In this document: positions 14,173 to 17,475 of the stretch, one piece after another
Numbering within the stretch: the first letter of the stretch is position 1
Layout of the letters: each line of letters opens with the position of its first letter
Source: Deltaproteobacteria bacterium
Lineage (GTDB): Bacteria > Myxococcota_A > UBA9160 > UBA4427
Direction: 5' to 3'
Length of the DNA stretch: 17,475 nt
Assembly: GCA_011051925.1 (NCBI GenBank)
Contig: DRKE01000302.1
Coordinates: 1-17,475 of the forward strand
Made by a program: the position numbers and the translations under genes
Notes under the pieces: generated by a model
Told to the model about the DNA's origin: nothing
The model's input: only the letters and a program-made list of their open reading frames with translations
Database searches by the model: none

Positions 14173-15855
14173 ATGCAGCTCAGCGAGAACATCCGAAACG
14201 ACCTGCCGGCATCGATCGTCGTCTTCTTCGTCGCCGTGCCGCTCTGCCTCGGGATCGCCCTGGCGAGCGGGGCGCCCCTCTTCTCGGGGCTCATCGCCGG
14301 GATCGTCGGGGGACTCCTGGTCGGCGCCTTGAGCGGCTCCGCGCTCGGCGTGTCCGGACCCGCGGCGGGCCTCGCCGTCATCGTCGTCGAAGCGATCCGC
14401 ACCTTGGGCAGCTTCGAAGCATTCCTGGTGGCGGTGGTTCTGGCCGGATTCATCCAGCTCGGGCTGGGCGCCGCCCGGGCGGGCGTGCTCGGCTACTTTT
14501 TTCCGTCCTCCGTCGTCAAGGGAATGCTCTCCGGAATCGGTCTCCTGATCGCCTTCAAGCAGATTCCGCACGCGCTCGGATGGGACTCCGATCCGGAGGG
14601 CGATCTCTCGTTCTTCCAGCTGGACGGGGAGAACACGTTCTCGGAAATCCTTCGCGCCATGGAGCACGTCGATGCGACCGCGCTGGCCATCTCCATCGTG
14701 GCCCTGGCGATCCTCGTGTTCTGGGAGCGGATTCCCGCGTCCTACGGTCGTTTCGTGCAGTTCGTCAAGGGGCCGCTCGTGGCGGTCGTCTTCGGAATCA
14801 CGTGTCAGCTCGTCCTGCGCAAGGTCGCGCCGGACCTGGCGCTCGGCGATGCCAACCTGGTCAGCGTGCCCGTGGCTCGTGATTGGACCGAGATGAAGGC
14901 GCTCTTCGTCGGTCCCGATTGGAGTCAGCTCGGCAACGGCGCCGTCTACGTGACGGCCGTGACGCTCGCCGTCGTCGCGAGCCTCGAGACACTCCTCTCG
15001 GTGGAGGCGATCGACAAGCTGGATCCGCTGAAGCGGGTCACACCCACCAATCGGGAGCTCCTCGCGCAGGGGTCCGGAAACGTCGTTTCCGGACTGCTCG
15101 GCGGGCTTCCCGTGACGCAGGTGATCGTTCGGAGCTCCGCGAACGTCCAGTCCGGGGGCCGCACCAAGGTTTCCGCCATCCTTCACGGGGTGCTGCTGCT
15201 GGTCTTCACGTTCGCGTTCCCCGGCATGTTGAACCTGATTCCGCTCTCCGTGCTGGCCAGCATCCTCTTCGTCGTCGGATACAAGCTCGCTCGGCCCTCG
15301 CTCTTCGTCAGCATGTACGAACAGGGCATGAGTCAATTCGTGCCCTTCGCCGTCACCATCGTCGGCATGCTCGTGACGGACCTGCTGACGGGGGTCTTCC
15401 TCGGCTTTGCGGTCGCCGTGATCGTGATCCTCCATCGGAGCTATCTCAACTCCCACTTTCTCCATGTCGAGACGAGGGACGAGGCGGACGGTCGCCATCG
15501 GGTTCGGATCCGGCTCGCCGAGGAAGTGACCTTCCTGAATCGCGGGGCCATCCTCCGCGAGCTCAGCGAGATTCCCGACGGTTCCGAAGTCACGATCGAT
15601 CGAAGCCAGTCGGTGTGGGTCGATCCGGATGTCGAGGAGATCCTCGAGGACTTCGAGGCGTCTGCCGGGGAGCGGGGGATCCGCATTCGAACCATCCACC
15701 GATCGAGCGACGGGGACGTCGATCGTCCTGGCCTGGACGGGGGCCGCCGGAGTTCGTCAACCGAGGGAGTCGTACGGGATGTACAAGCACACGAAGGAGA
15801 ATCGGGACTCGATGACGCCCGATTTCGCGAAGAAGCTTCTGCAGGAGGGAAATGA
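14173..15855 (+). CDS. SulP-family inorganic anion transporter (probable bicarbonate transporter)
   Basis: 560 residues from the ATG at 14173, chosen for the GGAGA site six bases upstream and because homologues start near ENIRNDLPASIVVFFVAVPLCLGIALASGAPLFSGLIAG. The membrane domain (about 1-430) is strongly hydrophobic with roughly ten to twelve helices and keeps SulP landmarks: GSALGVSGPAAGLAVIVVEAI, the FPSSVVKGMLSGIGLLIAFKQIPHALG block, SLETLLSVEAIDKLDP, and RELLAQGSGNVVSGLLGGLPVTQVIVRSSANVQSGGRTK. A C-terminal STAS domain follows (about 440-515, EEVTFLNRGAILRELSEIPDGSEVTIDRS). SulP proteins move sulfate, bicarbonate or dicarboxylates; the directly linked carbonic anhydrase gene makes bicarbonate most likely. 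The final ~40 residues are low-complexity and the last 77 bp overlap the carbonic anhydrase gene in another frame. Confidence 0.92.
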   Translation: MQLSENIRNDLPASIVVFFVAVPLCLGIALASGAPLFSGLIAGIVGGLLVGALSGSALGVSGPAAGLAVIVVEAIRTLGSFEAFLVAVVLAGFIQLGLGAARAGVLGYFFPSSVVKGMLSGIGLLIAFKQIPHALGWDSDPEGDLSFFQLDGENTFSEILRAMEHVDATALAISIVALAILVFWERIPASYGRFVQFVKGPLVAVVFGITCQLVLRKVAPDLALGDANLVSVPVARDWTEMKALFVGPDWSQLGNGAVYVTAVTLAVVASLETLLSVEAIDKLDPLKRVTPTNRELLAQGSGNVVSGLLGGLPVTQVIVRSSANVQSGGRTKVSAILHGVLLLVFTFAFPGMLNLIPLSVLASILFVVGYKLARPSLFVSMYEQGMSQFVPFAVTIVGMLVTDLLTGVFLGFAVAVIVILHRSYLNSHFLHVETRDEADGRHRVRIRLAEEVTFLNRGAILRELSEIPDGSEVTIDRSQSVWVDPDVEEILEDFEASAGERGIRIRTIHRSSDGDVDRPGLDGGRRSSSTEGVVRDVQAHEGESGLDDARFREEASAGGK

Positions 15856-16405
15856 GCGCTTCTGCCGGAATCTCCAGCGGAATCACGACCTCCTTCAGCA
15901 GGTCAACGAGACGCGGGACGGTCAATGGCCCTTCGCTGCCGTCCTCAGCTGCATCGATTCCCGGACATCGGCCGAGCTGATCTTCGACCAGGGATTGGGC
16001 GACATCTTCAGCGTCCGCATCGCCGGGAACTTCGTGAACGACGATATCCTGGGAAGTCTCGAGTTCTCGTGCAAGATTGCCGGGGCGAAGTTGATCGTGG
16101 TCCTCGGGCACACGCGCTGCGGCGCGATCATGGGCGCCTGTGACGACGTCGAGCTCGGACATCTGACGGGGTTGCTCCGGAACATCAGGCCCGCGGTGGA
16201 GGCGGTTCGGGAGCCGGAGGATCCGGCGTTGCGGAGCTCACGGAACGCGGAGTTCGTCGAGGCCGTCGCACGAGCCCACGTGGGGCGGGTCGTTGAATCG
16301 ATTCCGGAACGGAGTAGCGTTCTCGAGGAACTGAGACTTGCAGGGGCGATCGACGTCGTGGGCGCGGTCTACGACGTGTCGAACGGTCGCGTCGAGTTCC
16401 TGTGA
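15779..16405 (+). CDS. Beta-class carbonic anhydrase
   Basis: 208 residues, normal for a bacterial beta-carbonic anhydrase, which interconverts CO2 and bicarbonate. All zinc and catalytic residues are present: C58, D60 and R62 in SCIDSR, then H111 and C114 in LGHTRCGA. Other family features are FDQGLGDIFSVRIAGNFVNDD and LGSLEFSCKIAGAKLIVVLG, and the C-terminal strand IDVVGAVYDVSNGRVEFL. The start at 15779 has a GAGGGAG Shine-Dalgarno nine bases upstream; ATG 15812 (MTPDFAKKLL) is an alternative, but both lie inside the SulP gene. No signal peptide is seen, so it is cytoplasmic. Overlap with the SulP gene implies cotranscription and coupled translation; together they would import bicarbonate and equilibrate it with CO2. 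Confidence 0.95.
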   Translation: MYKHTKENRDSMTPDFAKKLLQEGNERFCRNLQRNHDLLQQVNETRDGQWPFAAVLSCIDSRTSAELIFDQGLGDIFSVRIAGNFVNDDILGSLEFSCKIAGAKLIVVLGHTRCGAIMGACDDVELGHLTGLLRNIRPAVEAVREPEDPALRSSRNAEFVEAVARAHVGRVVESIPERSSVLEELRLAGAIDVVGAVYDVSNGRVEFL

Positions 16406-16441
16406 GCTGACCCGTCGACCCGACGCGCGAGGATTCCAGAC

Positions 16442-16921
16442 ATGAAAAGGCCTTCGACCCCGGCTCGTAGATTCGCCACGTTTTCGTTCATTTGGGCCTT
16501 GGGCTCGGTCGCGCCGTGGGTGCCCCCCCTCGGCTGGGCGCCGGGGGTCGCTTCGGCGCAGGTCGACTCCCACGAAACCGCGGAGATCGAGAAGGCCTAT
16601 TGGCAGGACCGGTATCGCAGGCTGAGAAAAGAGGCGGCTCGGCTGCGTCGGGAGATCGAAGAGGCGAGAACCGCATACGCCGCAGCCAACCGGCGGAACT
16701 ATCGCCGCGGCCCGGTGCGTCACGAGTACCGGGCGAAGATGCTCGAGGCCGAGAAGGAACTCTCCCGGGTCGAGGCGGAGCTGAGCACGCTGCACGACGA
16801 AGCGCGCCGGGCCGGGGCGCTCCCGGGCTGGCTTCGCGAGGTCGAGATGGAACCGGTCGGGGCGGAAGAGAAGCCCGACGAAGGGAATCCGACGCCCGGT
16901 GACGAGTCGGACGTTCCTTGA
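16442..16921 (+). CDS. Small secreted coiled-coil protein of unknown function
   Basis: 159 residues; I do not recognise a named family. A GAGGA ribosome site lies eight bases before the ATG. Residues 1-39 form a signal peptide (basic KRPSTPARR, hydrophobic FATFSFIWALGSVAPWVPPLGW, cleavage after ASA at about A39). Residues about 46-118 are highly charged with heptad-like spacing (ALRREIEEAR-type segments: RLRKEAARLRREIEEAR, MLEAEKELSRVEAELSTLHDEARRAG), interrupted by a short Asn/Arg-rich YAAANRRNYRRG loop, suggesting a helical hairpin. A conserved-looking PGWLREVEME and an acidic, disordered tail follow. It starts 36 bp after the carbonic anhydrase stop with no obvious terminator between, so it may be read through from the SulP operon, but a functional link is not shown. 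Confidence 0.72.
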   Translation: MKRPSTPARRFATFSFIWALGSVAPWVPPLGWAPGVASAQVDSHETAEIEKAYWQDRYRRLRKEAARLRREIEEARTAYAAANRRNYRRGPVRHEYRAKMLEAEKELSRVEAELSTLHDEARRAGALPGWLREVEMEPVGAEEKPDEGNPTPGDESDVP

Positions 16922-16964
16922 CGCCTCCCCGGGGCCGCGATGGATGAGACCGGGACCCGGATCC

Positions 16965-17001
16965 GACCGGCTCCGGAGACGCGTGGCCCCCGGAGCCGGT
17001 C
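16965..17001. terminator. Bidirectional hairpin terminator between convergent genes
   Basis: GACCGGCTCCGG at 16965-16976 is perfectly complementary to CCGGAGCCGGTC at 16990-17001, giving a 12-bp GC-rich stem with a 13-base loop. It lies in the 85-bp gap between the stop of the coiled-coil gene (plus) and the stop of the porin gene (minus), the right place for a shared terminator. There is no clear T run on either side, so it may act with Rho or as a message-stabilising hairpin. Confidence 0.65.
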
Positions 17002-17006
17002 TTGGA

Positions 17007-17475
17007 TCAGAAGGTGAACTGGGAGCGGAAGGCGAAGATGTCGAGCCCCTTGGCCTCCTGGTTGAAGGCGCTCGTCGAAGCGCCGGTTTCGATCACGTGG
17101 GTCCAGTCGAGCATGAATCGGATGACCGGGTTCACGTACCAGTTGAGGGCGGCGGTGAAGGCCTGCTCCTTGCCGCCGTTGACGGAACCGGTCTCCGACG
17201 CACTGCCATCCGTGAGGTTCACGTAGGCGTAGCGCGCGGCGAGTTCCCAGGCGCCGATTCCGCCGTTCTTCAGGCTGAAGTTCTTCTCCGGGCGAAGGCG
17301 TTTGAACTCGCCCGATCCGATCCGGTAGGCCGGCGCGCGGGATTCGCCCGTCAGCGTCCACGTCATCGCGACATGGCCGCTTTCGAACTGGGCGGTGTCG
17401 GCGCGCTTTCGGCGGATGACCGCGCGATTGTACTCGCCGAAGATCGAGAAGGGGCCCCAGGCGAACGCGGCCTCC
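17007..17475 (-). CDS. Phosphate-selective porin O/P (OprP/OprO) family protein, C-terminal part
   Basis: The frame is open from the right edge of the window to the TGA at 17007-17009; about 155 C-terminal residues are visible. They show alternating beta-strand patterns of a porin barrel: AAFAWGPFSIFGEYNRAVIRR, VAMTWTLTGESRAPAYR, FKRLRPEKNFSLKNGGIGAWELAARYAYVNL, AFTAALNWYVNPVIRFMLDWTHV, and IFAFRSQFTF, ending in the terminal phenylalanine used for outer-membrane insertion. The order LTGESR - RPEKNF - GAWELAARY - LNWYVNPVIRFM is characteristic of the OprO/OprP family, which forms anion channels (phosphate or polyphosphate) in the outer membrane. Its promoter and N-terminus lie outside the window, so Pho control cannot be examined. 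Many family members are not phosphate-specific, so the substrate is a guess supported by the nearby pst locus. Confidence 0.85.
   Translation of the reverse strand, partial: EAAFAWGPFSIFGEYNRAVIRRKRADTAQFESGHVAMTWTLTGESRAPAYRIGSGEFKRLRPEKNFSLKNGGIGAWELAARYAYVNLTDGSASETGSVNGGKEQAFTAALNWYVNPVIRFMLDWTHVIETGASTSAFNQEAKGLDIFAFRSQFTF

Noticed and set aside
14089..15699. Long open frame (over 500 codons) on the minus strand opposite the SulP gene
   Set aside because: Its product is Asp/Glu/His/Arg-rich with no domain pattern and is explained by third-position G/C bias of the real gene on the other strand.

Overview
High-GC DNA (about two-thirds G+C by eye), densely coding, with SD-led ATG/GTG/TTG starts and frequent ATGA or TGATG gene overlaps. 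A porin C-terminus of the outer-membrane OprP/OprO type, a Pst-PhoU-PhoB-PhoR locus with proteobacterial-style PstA and PstC N-terminal extensions, and a wax-ester-synthase/acyl-CoA-synthetase block suggest a Gram-negative bacterium of the Proteobacteria sensu lato. A myxobacterial or 'deltaproteobacterial' relative is my best guess, but this is inference, not proof. No rRNA, tRNA, CRISPR array, IS element or phage gene is visible.

Layout. (1) 2-2345, plus strand: a tightly coupled run of the C-terminus of an Old-Yellow-Enzyme-type NADH:flavin oxidoreductase, a small predicted-exported split-barrel (DUF2255-like) protein, and a WS/DGAT O-acyltransferase. It meets a convergent acyl-CoA synthetase (2364-3911, minus). 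Together they look like a lipid/redox accessory block. (2) 4057-4896, plus: an endonuclease/exonuclease/phosphatase-fold hydrolase, possibly leaderless. (3) 5016-13035: a complete phosphate-starvation locus. pstS-pstC-pstA-pstB runs leftward and phoU-phoB-phoR runs rightward. Both leave a 268-bp intergenic region that carries two oppositely oriented sets of Pho-box-like direct repeats, each with a -10 element at the expected 10-bp spacing. PstSCAB imports phosphate, PhoU couples the transporter to the PhoR kinase, and PhoR phosphorylates PhoB, which should bind these boxes to drive both operons. (4) 13022-16921: an OxyR-like LysR regulator, divergent from a SulP anion transporter gene that overlaps a beta-carbonic anhydrase gene, followed by a small secreted coiled-coil protein. 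This looks like a regulated bicarbonate uptake/hydration module; the shared promoter region is a conspicuous AT-rich island with repeated dyads. (5) 17007-17475, minus: C-terminus of a phosphate-selective-porin-family protein, separated from the previous gene by a symmetrical hairpin.

There is no gene-free stretch longer than 300 bases. I do not see a clearly new system. The best second-look items are the phased divergent Pho boxes, the OxyR-like regulator that lacks the peroxidatic cysteine and has a histidine cluster in its place, and the operator-like repeats in front of the SulP-carbonic anhydrase pair.
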